Program-made: the position numbers and the translations under genes | Notes under the pieces: generated by a model | Told to the model about the DNA's origin: nothing | What the model saw: only the letters and a program-made list of their open reading frames with translations | Databases searched by the model: none | DNA from: Pseudocolwellia sp049933045 | Lineage (GTDB): Bacteria > Pseudomonadota > Gammaproteobacteria > Enterobacterales > Alteromonadaceae | DNA length: 64,000 nt | Assembly: GCF_049933045.1 (NCBI RefSeq) | Contig: NZ_CP187926.1 | Location: forward strand, 4,030,001 to 4,094,000 | Direction: 5' to 3' | In this document: positions 47,089 through 55,467 of the stretch, one piece after another | Layout of the letters: the number at the start of each line of letters is the position of its first letter | Position numbering within the stretch: position 1 is the first letter of the stretch

Positions 47089-47416
47089 AATTTTATAGCT
47101 GGTAGTACGTGCTATTAACAGAGGCCATGCATACAAATTAATTAATATGAAAGTTGATGCATTTAACCGTGAGACTTTTGATTCTGCTATTACATTAGCT
47201 GTCGATTCTTTGAAATTATTAGGAAGAAGTACTGCCGATGCTAAAAGAGCAGGCGCAGTGTTTAGAAAGCATGACTTGGAGTCACTGTACCAGTTATCTA
47301 GTATGTCGGAAGATGATGAAAACTATGGCATTGCTGTGCGTCAGCGATCTGAAGAGCTTAACTACGTACTCTCACAAGATAAAGAAGCAGAGACTAAAAA
47401 GTCGGAAGCTGATTTA

Positions 47417-47680
47417 TACCAAACGGATTAATTTATTGAGCAACTTAGAACTACATTAGCAAGCTTAGAACAAGCAAAATTGATTAAACATAGTTATTCT
47501 ATATTTTTTTAATTTTGTGATGTTATCAGTTTGCTAATGAGCTCCCGAAGGGCGGGAATTTAAAGGCTCATATGCCGCGTTATTGATTTTGACAAGGGAA
47601 TAACCATTCTCTTCAATCAATGCCTTGTCTCTAAGCCTTTAAATTCTCGCTAAGTGAGCAATAAATTAATCCGTTTGGTA
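47417..47680. mobile_element. MITE-like element, copy B (264 bp), inverted relative to copy A
   Basis: Ends are TACCAAACGGATTAATTTAT and its inverted partner, with TTA flanks at 47414-47416 and 47681-47683. It is the reverse complement of copy A at 6761-7120 but without its two roughly 48-bp blocks. Its left end supplies the last codons and stop of the kefB remnant. The rest of the gap to the tRNA (47684-47880) holds no gene. Confidence 0.88.
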
Positions 47681-47761
47681 TTAGATACGTATTCAAAAAC
47701 ATAGAGCGAGTGAAAGTTGAAGAACAAAGCAAACTAAAGCTTAGCGATATTAAGGTTTTTA

Positions 47762-47796
47762 GATATAGAGTATTAAATTATTGATTACTCTATATC
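47762..47796. repeat. Inverted repeat between the MITE and tRNA-His
   Basis: A perfect 11-bp stem GATATAGAGTA/TACTCTATATC with a 13-nt loop lies downstream of the minus-strand tRNA gene. There is no T run, so it is only a possible terminator for that transcript. Confidence 0.5.
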
Positions 47797-47880
47797 AAAA
47801 GCTTATCTATTCAATAAAGTTTAAGGTTTTATCTGAGGTATAGCTTTAGATGAGTTAGATATCTGAAAAGTATAAAGAAG

Positions 47881-47957
47881 TGGGGTGGCTAAAGGGACTT
47901 GAACCCTCGACAACCGGAATCACAATCCGGGGCTCTACCAACTGAGCTATAGCCACC
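47881..47957 (-). tRNA. tRNA-His (anticodon GTG)
   Basis: The minus strand folds as a cloverleaf of 77 nt that includes the extra 5' G(-1) typical of tRNA-His and an encoded CCA. The anticodon GTG is at 47921-47923. D-arm AGCTCAGTTGGTAGAGC and T-loop GGTTCAAGTCC are standard. It stands alone here. Confidence 0.97.
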
Positions 47958-48112
47958 ACTGATATTACTTAAAGTACCTTGTGGTAAGGCGCGGAGAGTA
48001 TATTGCATTTGAGCCGATGTTTACAAGAAAAAAATTCACTTTTACTTATTTTATCTGTGCTTTATCTTTCCTTTGTGCTTTTACCTGTTTAAAGTTTAAT
48101 TTCACTTTAATA

Positions 48113-49201
48113 TTAAGAAGCAACTTGGTTTCGACCATTTTCTTTAGCGCTATAAAGTTTTTTATCTGCCTCTTTATATAAGCTTTCAATTGTGGTGTTT
48201 TGTTGATTAACCTCAGATATTCCGATAGAAAGCGTTAACTTTATAGTTAATTCGTTATATTCAAAATTTTTGTCTTCTATTATTGAACGTATCTTTTCGG
48301 CGATGACTCCAGCCCCTTCCTTTGAGGTGTCGTGAAGTAAAATCGTAAACTCTTCACCGCCAATTCGTGCGAAGATGTCACTCTTACGCATTATTTTTTC
48401 TATCTCTTGTGTAATACTAACTAAAATAAAATCGCCTGCATGATGTCCATAGGTATCATTAATTTTTTTGAAAAAATCTATATCCATCATAAGAAGCGAG
48501 GCTTTCTTCTTGTCTCTTACTGCTATCGATAATAAGTTTTCTGCAACCTCAAAAAAATAACGTCGATTGTATATATTGGTTAAATTATCAATCATAGACA
48601 ATTTATGTAGCTCTTCTACACTTTCTTCGAGTTTTTTGTTGGTTTGTATATTGACTAAATGACCGTTATAAATGGCTTTTGAAAGAAGGAGTGTTACTGG
48701 GATATAAATCAGTATTAATACCACTAAAGCAATATGCTGATGCTTACCATAATAAAATAGAATGAATATTTGTGGGATGATCATAATAAAAAAGAACACC
48801 ATGTAAGCTTTGTAAATAGTTGCCATTGATAATACTGCAGCAGTAATGATGCCTATAACTATGACCAAATTAACGAGCTCGAATGGTGGAGGAGCATATA
48901 TAACAACTAAACATGAAGACACCGTCCAAATACATGCTTGTAAGGCTGTAACTATCATGAATACTTTTTTCTGCTTCTGTATTCCTTGCGTGCTTGCTTG
49001 TTTTATATATTTTTTAAACATTCTGACATTATACAAACGATATGAAGCTAATAATGTTTGAGCAAAGAGCCATATAATGAGAAAAGAGAGGGGAATAAAC
49101 TTAAAGAATATAACGAAATAAATAAACGAAACGATTAACAAAGCAATCATAGATCTAGGCGTTTGCTGAACTAGAACTTCTATAAGTTTAGGGTGACTCA
49201 T
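48113..49201 (-). CDS. Membrane diguanylate cyclase (GGDEF)
   Basis: The 362-residue protein has about five or six membrane helices in residues 15-180 and a C-terminal GGDEF domain. The active site reads RIGGEEF and is preceded by an RKSD inhibitory I-site at the usual five-residue distance, so it should make c-di-GMP and be product-inhibited. The N-terminal membrane part looks like an unnamed sensor domain of the MASE type. It faces away from the DUF1285 gene across a 314-bp promoter gap. Confidence 0.92.
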   Translation of the reverse strand: MSHPKLIEVLVQQTPRSMIALLIVSFIYFVIFFKFIPLSFLIIWLFAQTLLASYRLYNVRMFKKYIKQASTQGIQKQKKVFMIVTALQACIWTVSSCLVVIYAPPPFELVNLVIVIGIITAAVLSMATIYKAYMVFFFIMIIPQIFILFYYGKHQHIALVVLILIYIPVTLLLSKAIYNGHLVNIQTNKKLEESVEELHKLSMIDNLTNIYNRRYFFEVAENLLSIAVRDKKKASLLMMDIDFFKKINDTYGHHAGDFILVSITQEIEKIMRKSDIFARIGGEEFTILLHDTSKEGAGVIAEKIRSIIEDKNFEYNELTIKLTLSIGISEVNQQNTTIESLYKEADKKLYSAKENGRNQVAS

Positions 49202-49515
49202 TTTTCCTCCTTAAGTACTGGGCTTTCTAGTGTGATAATTTTTAATCATGTGATATTTAATTAAAACACTAAAACGCTTAAGCTAATGTTAGTTCATTGT
49301 ATTTCCAAGAAAGTTATATATACAATAGCTAAATTATAGATCTTTTAATTATAGTGCAATTTGTAGTTTCTACTTCTTTATTCTGAATAAAGAGTAAAGT
49401 ATACCCATTAGCTTATAACTTATTGTTAAGTCGTCACTATTAACATCGTTTAGGTAAGCTCGAAAAGTAAAATAATTTAACGCTAACTTGGGTTATATCG
49501 CACATCAGGTAACTT
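49202..49515. other. Divergent promoter gap, no gene
   Basis: This AT-rich 314 bp separates two divergent genes and should hold both promoters. I see no convincing RNA gene or strong palindrome in it. Confidence 0.5.
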
Positions 49516-50058
49516 ATGCATTTAGACAAAATATCAGAACAATTAGGCAAATCATCAGATGGAAAAGGCGTTAAAATTCCACCTGTAGAGTTATGGGATC
49601 CACCTTACTGTGGCGAGATTGATATTAGAATAAAAGCGAATGGTGATTGGTTTTATAACAACAGCATTTTTAAACGGTTACCGCTAGTTAAACTATTTTC
49701 TTCTGTTATTAAAAAAGAGTCAGGTGATTACTTTTTAGTAACGCCCGTTGAGAAAGTAAAAATAATTGTTGAGCAAGCGCCTTTTGTTTTAACTCAATGG
49801 CAATGGCAAGATGCGGAACAAACCATAATGACAGTTCGTACCAATGTTGAAGATGAGTTTGTGCTCGACGAAGATCATCCTTTAAGTATTGATGAACAGG
49901 GTGATTTGATGGTTACCGTTCGACGTAATTTAAAAGCGAAGGTACATCGTAATGTGTTTTATCAATGGGTAGATATAGCGCAGGAAGTAAAAACAACAAA
50001 AGGCACTGAATTAATGTTTACGAGTGCCAATTGCAATTTTAGTTTGGGTCTTGTTTAA
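49516..50058 (+). CDS. DUF1285 family protein
   Basis: The 180-residue protein has the pattern of DUF1285: WDPPYCGEIDIRIKANGDWFYNNSIFKR at the start, then FLVTPVEKVKIIVEQAPFV. It is soluble and widely conserved in gammaproteobacteria, with no known biochemical role. Its 3' end faces the DUF2489 gene across 21 bp. Confidence 0.85.
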   Translation: MHLDKISEQLGKSSDGKGVKIPPVELWDPPYCGEIDIRIKANGDWFYNNSIFKRLPLVKLFSSVIKKESGDYFLVTPVEKVKIIVEQAPFVLTQWQWQDAEQTIMTVRTNVEDEFVLDEDHPLSIDEQGDLMVTVRRNLKAKVHRNVFYQWVDIAQEVKTTKGTELMFTSANCNFSLGLV

Positions 50059-50079
50059 GCAAAATTTTTATAGGTTTGC

Positions 50080-50568
50080 TTATGGAGCGATAACCGATAA
50101 TCTCTCACTAGCGTATTGATGTATTTCGTGTACATCTTGCTGAATTTTAGATTTAAGATCGGCTTCTAGCTTCATGCGTTCAAAATCGAGTCTCATACGC
50201 TCAGGCTTGGTCAGCTTTTTACGTTCTTCTAAAATAGGCATGTGCTTTATACCTTCGTACAAGCCATAAACTGAAGGAAATAAGGTATTAAGCTCACTGC
50301 TAAGTTTGAGTGAGTCTAATAGTACCGACAAGCGCCAACAGCCTTCAGATATATCGCATTGCTCTTCTTTCATTGCTCTAACTATAATCACGACACTATT
50401 CAGTATTTTAGTATCGTGTCTTTTTAGTGCAGCTTGTTTTTCTTGCTCGGCAATAATTTGGTCAGCGGTTTGCTTCTTTAATTGAGAAAGCAGCATGCCA
50501 GCATATATTGCAAGCGGAACAATAATGAATAAAGCAATAACAGCGTATAGCCCGTAACCTTCAAACAT
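50080..50568 (-). CDS. DUF2489 family membrane-anchored protein
   Basis: The 162-residue product has one N-terminal membrane helix (about 5-27) and a charged helical region, matching DUF2489. In gammaproteobacteria this gene is usually found next to yihI, as here (12 nt after it). The function is unknown. Confidence 0.82.
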   Translation of the reverse strand: MFEGYGLYAVIALFIIVPLAIYAGMLLSQLKKQTADQIIAEQEKQAALKRHDTKILNSVVIIVRAMKEEQCDISEGCWRLSVLLDSLKLSSELNTLFPSVYGLYEGIKHMPILEERKKLTKPERMRLDFERMKLEADLKSKIQQDVHEIHQYASERLSVIAP

Positions 50569-50580
50569 GTTGGTCCTTAC

Positions 50581-51171
50581 TTAGTATTTAGATAAATCAG
50601 TTGTATCTAACGAATCCCACAAGTCATCTTCACTCGACTTGCTTTGACTATCATCTTCGTCGTCTTCAGATTCTTCATCATCCCAACCAAGTAATTCACG
50701 TAACTCTTGATGACGTTCCATTTTCTCATTGAAGTAATCAATTTGCTCTTCACTAAGGCTTTTATCTTCTTCTTGAAGTGCCAATATACTTTGCAGTTGT
50801 TGATCATCTTCAATGGCATATAACTCGTCTTCTAAAGCGCTGTTAGGTTCTTTTTCAGGTTCAACCATACGAATAGCAGCAATAGGAGATTGTTTCTCTT
50901 TTTTAGGCTTGTTGGTATTCGTTGTAACTTTAGGTGCAGCTTGAGGCGTTAAATCAATAAGTACTTTGCTGCCTAAGCGTGGATCTTTAGGAGCATTGTT
51001 TGTTTGATTTTGAGTTTTGTTTTCAAAAGCTTCTTTTTGACGGTTACCTGGCTCTTTGCCTACTTTCTTTTTAGCTCTTTTCGGCGTAGGTACGATCAGC
51101 TTTTTATCAGCTTCACTAAGAACTTCTCTTTTTCCTACACCAGGTTTTCTTGATTTTTTAACGCGTGACAT
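50581..51171 (-). CDS. yihI: YihI, activator of the GTPase Der
   Basis: The 196-residue protein has a basic, disordered N-terminus (RVKKSRKPGVGKRE), a middle PKDPRLGSK motif, and an acidic C-terminal region (DDEESEDDEDD). This is the layout of YihI, which stimulates Der GTPase and modulates ribosome assembly. It lies 12 nt upstream of the DUF2489 gene. Confidence 0.88.
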   Translation of the reverse strand: MSRVKKSRKPGVGKREVLSEADKKLIVPTPKRAKKKVGKEPGNRQKEAFENKTQNQTNNAPKDPRLGSKVLIDLTPQAAPKVTTNTNKPKKEKQSPIAAIRMVEPEKEPNSALEDELYAIEDDQQLQSILALQEEDKSLSEEQIDYFNEKMERHQELRELLGWDDEESEDDEDDSQSKSSEDDLWDSLDTTDLSKY

Positions 51172-51278
51172 GTGTGTGCTTCAATTTATGGTCTTAATGG
51201 TTCTATTTTACTCGATTAATTGATAAACAGCGATAGTCATCACGCTTCATTCGTCATTTAGCTAAAAAATTTAAGGTT

Positions 51279-51317
51279 TTCAATGTGAATAGTTTGATTA
51301 AAACCCTTCACATTGAA
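51279..51317. repeat. Inverted repeat between the M61 and yihI genes
   Basis: Perfect 11-bp arms TTCAATGTGAA and TTCACATTGAA are separated by 17 nt. It lies 78 nt after the M61 stop on the minus strand and 108 nt before yihI. It could be an mRNA end structure or an operator for the yihI unit. Confidence 0.6.
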
Positions 51318-51394
51318 TTATTTGCCTTAAGATAGCGTTTATTTACTGAGTTGCTTAAATATAAAGAAGGCTAAGCGTAATGATTCTGCTTAGT

Positions 51395-53176
51395 TCACAG
51401 CCCTATAATATTGCGCCATAGACTACTTAACTCTGCATCTGACTCTGTAATTTCTATTGCTGAAGCAGGTGAGTCGATAAAGCTTAATGGCTGTTCTATA
51501 AGTTGATCATCTCTAAAATAGTGGCAATTTACCGAAGCGTTTTGAGCTAAGTGTTCAGCTATATTTTGTAATGATTTCTCAGTCGCTTGCATATTATCTA
51601 CTGCAACTATGATGTCATTTACCGCTAAACCAGCTTCCGCAGCAGGACTATCTTCTATCACCTGAGTGACTTTTAGCCCTGAAGGCGTAGCACTATAAAG
51701 AGCACCTACGTATGGAATATATTCGTCTGTTGTGCGGGTTTCTACACTATTCAATTTACTGAATTTACTGGCGGCGAAATCAATACCTACTTTTTTAAGT
51801 AAAGGTGATAGTTCTACACGCTCAGCATTGTGTAACATGGCTGTAAACTCGTCACGTATATCTGTATTACATAAGATATTGGCTATGTTGATGAAGTCAT
51901 CTTCGCTGGTGCCGATATTAGTTCGACCAAAGTGTATCCATAACTCTTTCATTAGGTTGTCTAAACTGTATTGCCCATTCGATTTATCTCGAATAGTTAA
52001 GTCTAACCAAAGAGCAATTAAAGATCCTTTAGTGTAGTAACTTACGATATTGTTGACGGCGTCAGGTCCTTGTTTATAAAACTTGGTCCAAGTATCAAAA
52101 CTAGAGTCAGCGACACTTTGTTTTAATTCACCTTTACCTCGGTAGACACGAGTAGCGGTTTTAGACAGAATTTTTAAATAATCTTCAAACGAGATAAGTC
52201 CAGTACGATACAGTGAAAAATCGTCGTAATAAGAGGTGATACCTTCATAAGCCCAAAGCTGAGTGGTGTGGGTTTCTTCTTGTAAATTATAAGGAATAAA
52301 CTCTTTTGGTTTGATACGACAAACATTCCAGGCATGAAAGTATTCATGTGAGCATAAACTTAAGAATGTACGGTAATCATCTGTTAATTCATCTGGTTTA
52401 TTTGGGTTAGGTAAGTCGAAACGACTGGCTTGTAGTATGGTTGAATTTTTGTGCTCTAAGCCACCAAAACCATTAGCAAGTAAATGGGTAATAAACCAAT
52501 ATTCTTTAAAAGGCGCTTCGCCAAACATGGATATATGATGCTGACATAGTTTAGTTAAGTCGTTTGTTAAACGTGTTAAATCGCCATAATGTTCACTGGT
52601 AAATACAACGTGATGAGTTATGCCTTCAACATCAAATTCTTGATAGCTAAAGTTACCCATAGCAACTGGTCCATCTATCAATTCTTGATAGTTTTCAGCA
52701 CTGTATTGACCGAATGCGTATTTCTCTGTGTTATGTCGCGTAAGTCCTGTTGCTACTTTCCAATCTTTTATCGCGTCGTTTGGTTTGATGTCTAATAGGC
52801 AAGCTTGATCGGCTAGTTCTTCTACTTGTAAAAACACTGAACTACCGTTGAAGAATGCACGTTGGCTGTCTAAATAAGCGGTTCTTACTGATAAGTCGAA
52901 AGCAAATATTGAGTAATTAACGCTAACGCTTGTGTCTGCGTTTGATGTAAGTGTCCAGGTTTGTTTATCGTTCTTAATCAATATTGGTGAGTTGTTATTT
53001 TCTGCCGTCGCATTAATTTCAATAATGTTTTTAGCAAAGTCACGGATCATATAACTGCCAGGAAGCCAGCTAGGTAATGAAAGGGTATAGGGTTTATCTG
53101 CAATTGCGTTAAAGGTTAAAGAAACTGAAAATAAATGGCTGTTAATATTTAACGGAGAAATTGAATAATTGATCAT
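51395..53176 (-). CDS. M61-family glycyl aminopeptidase with PDZ domain
   Basis: The 593-residue protein has an N-terminal beta domain (about 1-165), a peptidase domain with zinc motif HEYFH (His277, Glu278, His281) and the third ligand likely in YEGITSYY. A PDZ domain follows (about 470-560, GLKVTQVIEDSPAAEAGL). M61 enzymes remove N-terminal Gly or Ala. No signal peptide is seen, so it should be cytoplasmic. Confidence 0.92.
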   Translation of the reverse strand: MINYSISPLNINSHLFSVSLTFNAIADKPYTLSLPSWLPGSYMIRDFAKNIIEINATAENNNSPILIKNDKQTWTLTSNADTSVSVNYSIFAFDLSVRTAYLDSQRAFFNGSSVFLQVEELADQACLLDIKPNDAIKDWKVATGLTRHNTEKYAFGQYSAENYQELIDGPVAMGNFSYQEFDVEGITHHVVFTSEHYGDLTRLTNDLTKLCQHHISMFGEAPFKEYWFITHLLANGFGGLEHKNSTILQASRFDLPNPNKPDELTDDYRTFLSLCSHEYFHAWNVCRIKPKEFIPYNLQEETHTTQLWAYEGITSYYDDFSLYRTGLISFEDYLKILSKTATRVYRGKGELKQSVADSSFDTWTKFYKQGPDAVNNIVSYYTKGSLIALWLDLTIRDKSNGQYSLDNLMKELWIHFGRTNIGTSEDDFINIANILCNTDIRDEFTAMLHNAERVELSPLLKKVGIDFAASKFSKLNSVETRTTDEYIPYVGALYSATPSGLKVTQVIEDSPAAEAGLAVNDIIVAVDNMQATEKSLQNIAEHLAQNASVNCHYFRDDQLIEQPLSFIDSPASAIEITESDAELSSLWRNIIGL

Positions 53177-53278
53177 GGGAAAGTCACGCTACATTGAAAA
53201 TAAAATATGCTTCAATGTAGCAGAAACTTTGGCGCTTAACACCTTACGAGCAAGGATATTAGCGATTTTTTAAGAGGA

Positions 53279-54139
53279 TTAAGAAAGAATTACTGTTTTA
53301 TCGCCGTTTAAACAAATACGTTGCTCAGCATGTTCTTTTACTGCTCTACAAATGGCTGTTGCTTCTAAGTCGTGTCCTAAATGTACCATTTGTTCTATGG
53401 TGAAAGTGTGGTTAATTGGCTTAACTTCTTGCGCAATAATGGGTCCTTCATCTAAGTCTGCTGTTACATAATGCGCTGTAGCACCTATAACTTTTACGCC
53501 TCGTGAATGGGCTTGATGATAAGGTTTTGCACCTTTAAAGCTAGGTAAGAATGAATGATGAATATTAATAGCATTACCACGTAACTTAACACACATGTCG
53601 TCTGACAATATTTGCATGTATCGCGCTAGAATCAAAAGTTCTGATTCTGTTTCGCTAATAATATTTAAAATTTGAGCTTCTTGCTCTGCTTTGGTTTCTT
53701 TCGTCACGGGTAAGTAATGATAAGGAATATCATGCCATTCAACTAACGATTGGCAATCAAGGTGGTTGGATACAACCGCAGCCACTTCAATAGGTAAAAC
53801 ACCCGCTTTAGACTTTGTGAGTAATGACACTAAGCAATGATCATATTGCGATACAGCAATAACCACTTTAGGTAAGCAATCTTTATTTCTTAGTACGTAT
53901 TCCATGTTTAATGGCTTAGCTAACTCATTAATACCTTGCGTGAATTCAGCAATAGGTACGGTTAGGTTACGGTCATCAAAAGCGATACGTGAAAAGAATG
54001 TATTTGAATATGGGTCACTGTATTGCGATGTTTCTGTGATGAAAGCACCGTGTTCAAATAAGTTTTGAGATACTTTTGCTAATACGCCTGAAGTATCAGG
54101 GCATTTCCAAGTTAACGTGTAATGGTTGGTTTGACTCAT
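53279..54139 (-). CDS. purU: Formyltetrahydrofolate deformylase
   Basis: The 286-residue protein has an N-terminal ACT domain (about 5-85) and a formyl-transferase fold with ILARYMQIL, NIHHSFLPSFKGAKPYHQA and GATAHYVTADLDEGPII. The His and Asp in NIHHS and DEGP form the active site. It splits formyl-THF to formate and THF, balancing one-carbon supply and purine synthesis. Confidence 0.95.
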   Translation of the reverse strand: MSQTNHYTLTWKCPDTSGVLAKVSQNLFEHGAFITETSQYSDPYSNTFFSRIAFDDRNLTVPIAEFTQGINELAKPLNMEYVLRNKDCLPKVVIAVSQYDHCLVSLLTKSKAGVLPIEVAAVVSNHLDCQSLVEWHDIPYHYLPVTKETKAEQEAQILNIISETESELLILARYMQILSDDMCVKLRGNAINIHHSFLPSFKGAKPYHQAHSRGVKVIGATAHYVTADLDEGPIIAQEVKPINHTFTIEQMVHLGHDLEATAICRAVKEHAEQRICLNGDKTVILS

Positions 54140-54295
54140 TTTATATTTACAGTGATTAAAGTTGATTGATTGGTTATATTTTTACATTTTTTTCAATGAA
54201 ACAACAGGTTTTAGTGACGGGTAACAAGCTGACCAGTTCTTTAGGTTAATCTAAGATAAAGGACTTTATGATCAATAATATTAATGTTTTTAATA

Positions 54296-54523
54296 CTACT
54301 CAGGAAAACTTGTTTTGTTTTTAATGTAAAGCTCTTCTACTTTTTCTCGTGCCCAGGGGGTTTTTCTTAGAAAAGTTAAACTCGACTTTATACTTGGATT
54401 ATCAGTAAAACATTTGATTTTTATTTCTTGACCAAGCGCTTCAAAACCAATGTGTTCAACAAGTTGTTCTACAATAGTTTTAAGGGTAATGCCGTGCAGT
54501 GGATTGTATGGTTGATTGTCCAA
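54296..54523 (-). CDS. VF530-family small DNA-binding-like protein
   Basis: The 75-residue product matches the VF530 family: NPLHGITLKTIVEQLVEHIGFEAL, then CFTDNPSIKSSLTFLRKTPWAREKVE. Family structures suggest a helical fold with DNA-binding likeness, but the role is not known. Confidence 0.88.
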   Translation of the reverse strand: MDNQPYNPLHGITLKTIVEQLVEHIGFEALGQEIKIKCFTDNPSIKSSLTFLRKTPWAREKVEELYIKNKTSFPE

Positions 54524-54564
54524 AGGATTTCTCTGTTTAAGTTATAGGTTCAAGGTTTAGATAA

Positions 54565-54595
54565 TAAAAAAGCAGAACTATATCGCTCTGCTTTT
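54565..54595 (-). terminator. Rho-independent terminator of the peroxiredoxin-glutaredoxin gene
   Basis: A 9-bp stem AAAAGCAGA/TCTGCTTTT with a 10-nt loop ends in a T run on the minus strand, about 50 nt after the stop codon. Confidence 0.8.
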
Positions 54596-54644
54596 AGATA
54601 AAAGATTAACTAACGTAAGTTGTTAGCTATTTTAAATGGGTTAA

Positions 54645-55376
54645 TTACTTTTGAAAGTGTTCTTCTAATTTGTCACTTCCACCAATAAGTTCACCATCAA
54701 TAAATACTTGTGGTACTGCGGTTGCATTAGTAATTGCTTTAAGTGCCGTTAGACTTAAGTCTTTACCTAATTCTAGCTCTTCAAACTGGTAACCTTTTTC
54801 TACTAATAATGCTTTAGCTTTAGTACAGAAAGGACAGCCAGGTTTTGTAATTACAGCTACTTCAGCAGTAGAAACTGCTTCAGGGTTGATGTATTTAAGC
54901 ATAGTTGCCGCATCAGAAACTTCAAACGGGTCGCCAGGTACTTCTGGCTCGATAAACATTTTATCAATGATGCCGTCTTTAACTAACATAGCGTATCTCC
55001 AGCTACGTTTGCCAAATCCGATGTCTGACTTATCAACTAATAAGCCCATAGCGTCAGTAAAGTCGCCATTACCATCAGGGATAAAGCTGATGTTTTTTGT
55101 ATTTTGATCTGCAGACCAAGAGTTCATAACGAACGTATCGTTAACTGACATACAAATGATTTCGTCTACGCCGTTTGCGAAGAACTTAGGTGCTAATTCA
55201 TCATAGCCAGGTAAATGAGTTGATGAACATGTTGGTGTAAATGCACCTGGTAGTGAAAAAACTACAACTGTTCTGTTTTTGAAAATTTCATTTGTTGAAC
55301 GTTCAGCCCATTCGTCATTAGCTCTTAATTTAAATGTTACGTTAGGTACAGCTTGTGTTTCTTTATTGGTGAACAT
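54645..55376 (-). CDS. Peroxiredoxin-glutaredoxin hybrid (PrxGrx) peroxidase
   Basis: Residues 1-165 form a Prx5-type peroxiredoxin with the peroxidatic Cys in FTPTCSSTH (about Cys50). Residues 170-243 form a glutaredoxin with CPFC and VPQVFIDGELIGG. The two-domain enzyme reduces peroxides with glutathione, the Grx domain recycling the Prx domain. It has its own terminator. Confidence 0.95.
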   Translation of the reverse strand: MFTNKETQAVPNVTFKLRANDEWAERSTNEIFKNRTVVVFSLPGAFTPTCSSTHLPGYDELAPKFFANGVDEIICMSVNDTFVMNSWSADQNTKNISFIPDGNGDFTDAMGLLVDKSDIGFGKRSWRYAMLVKDGIIDKMFIEPEVPGDPFEVSDAATMLKYINPEAVSTAEVAVITKPGCPFCTKAKALLVEKGYQFEELELGKDLSLTALKAITNATAVPQVFIDGELIGGSDKLEEHFQK

Positions 55377-55467
55377 GGTTATCTCCGAAATGAATGTATA
55401 AGTTATAATAGCGCTTTTGTATGTTATTTACATACTAGATAAGTAACTAAATGCGACCACTTTATCA

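Larger units (their letters stand above)
46543..47098 (+). mobile_element. IS200-type insertion sequence (tnpA only), 556 bp, in kefB
   Basis: The element carries a single Y1 HUH transposase gene and subterminal hairpins, with no TIR or target duplication, as in the IS200/IS605 family. It has no tnpB. The edges are set by restoring the kefB frame; because AG occurs at both junctions, the exact ends could shift by 2 bp (46541-47096). Left hairpin 46559-46574, second hairpin 46590-46606, right hairpin 47069-47088. Confidence 0.88.
45046..47431 (+). pseudogene. kefB: kefB/kefC-type K+/H+ antiporter, broken by a nonsense codon and an IS200 insertion
   Basis: Three pieces align to one CPA2 antiporter with an RCK/TrkA-N domain. 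Codon 76 is TGA (45271-45273) in SRL-stop-RLR where E. coli KefC has QRLWKLR, so TGG became TGA. At about 46542 an IS200-type element of 556 bp splits the RCK domain; removing it restores the frame as HYPNL-x-LVVRAINRGH, close to HYPHLxxxxRA of the family. The last codons, LYQTD plus TAA (47429-47431), come from MITE copy B and its TTA duplication. Without the insertion the frame would be about 610 codons, near full length. The intact antiporter at 34-35.7 kb may replace it. Confidence 0.92.
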
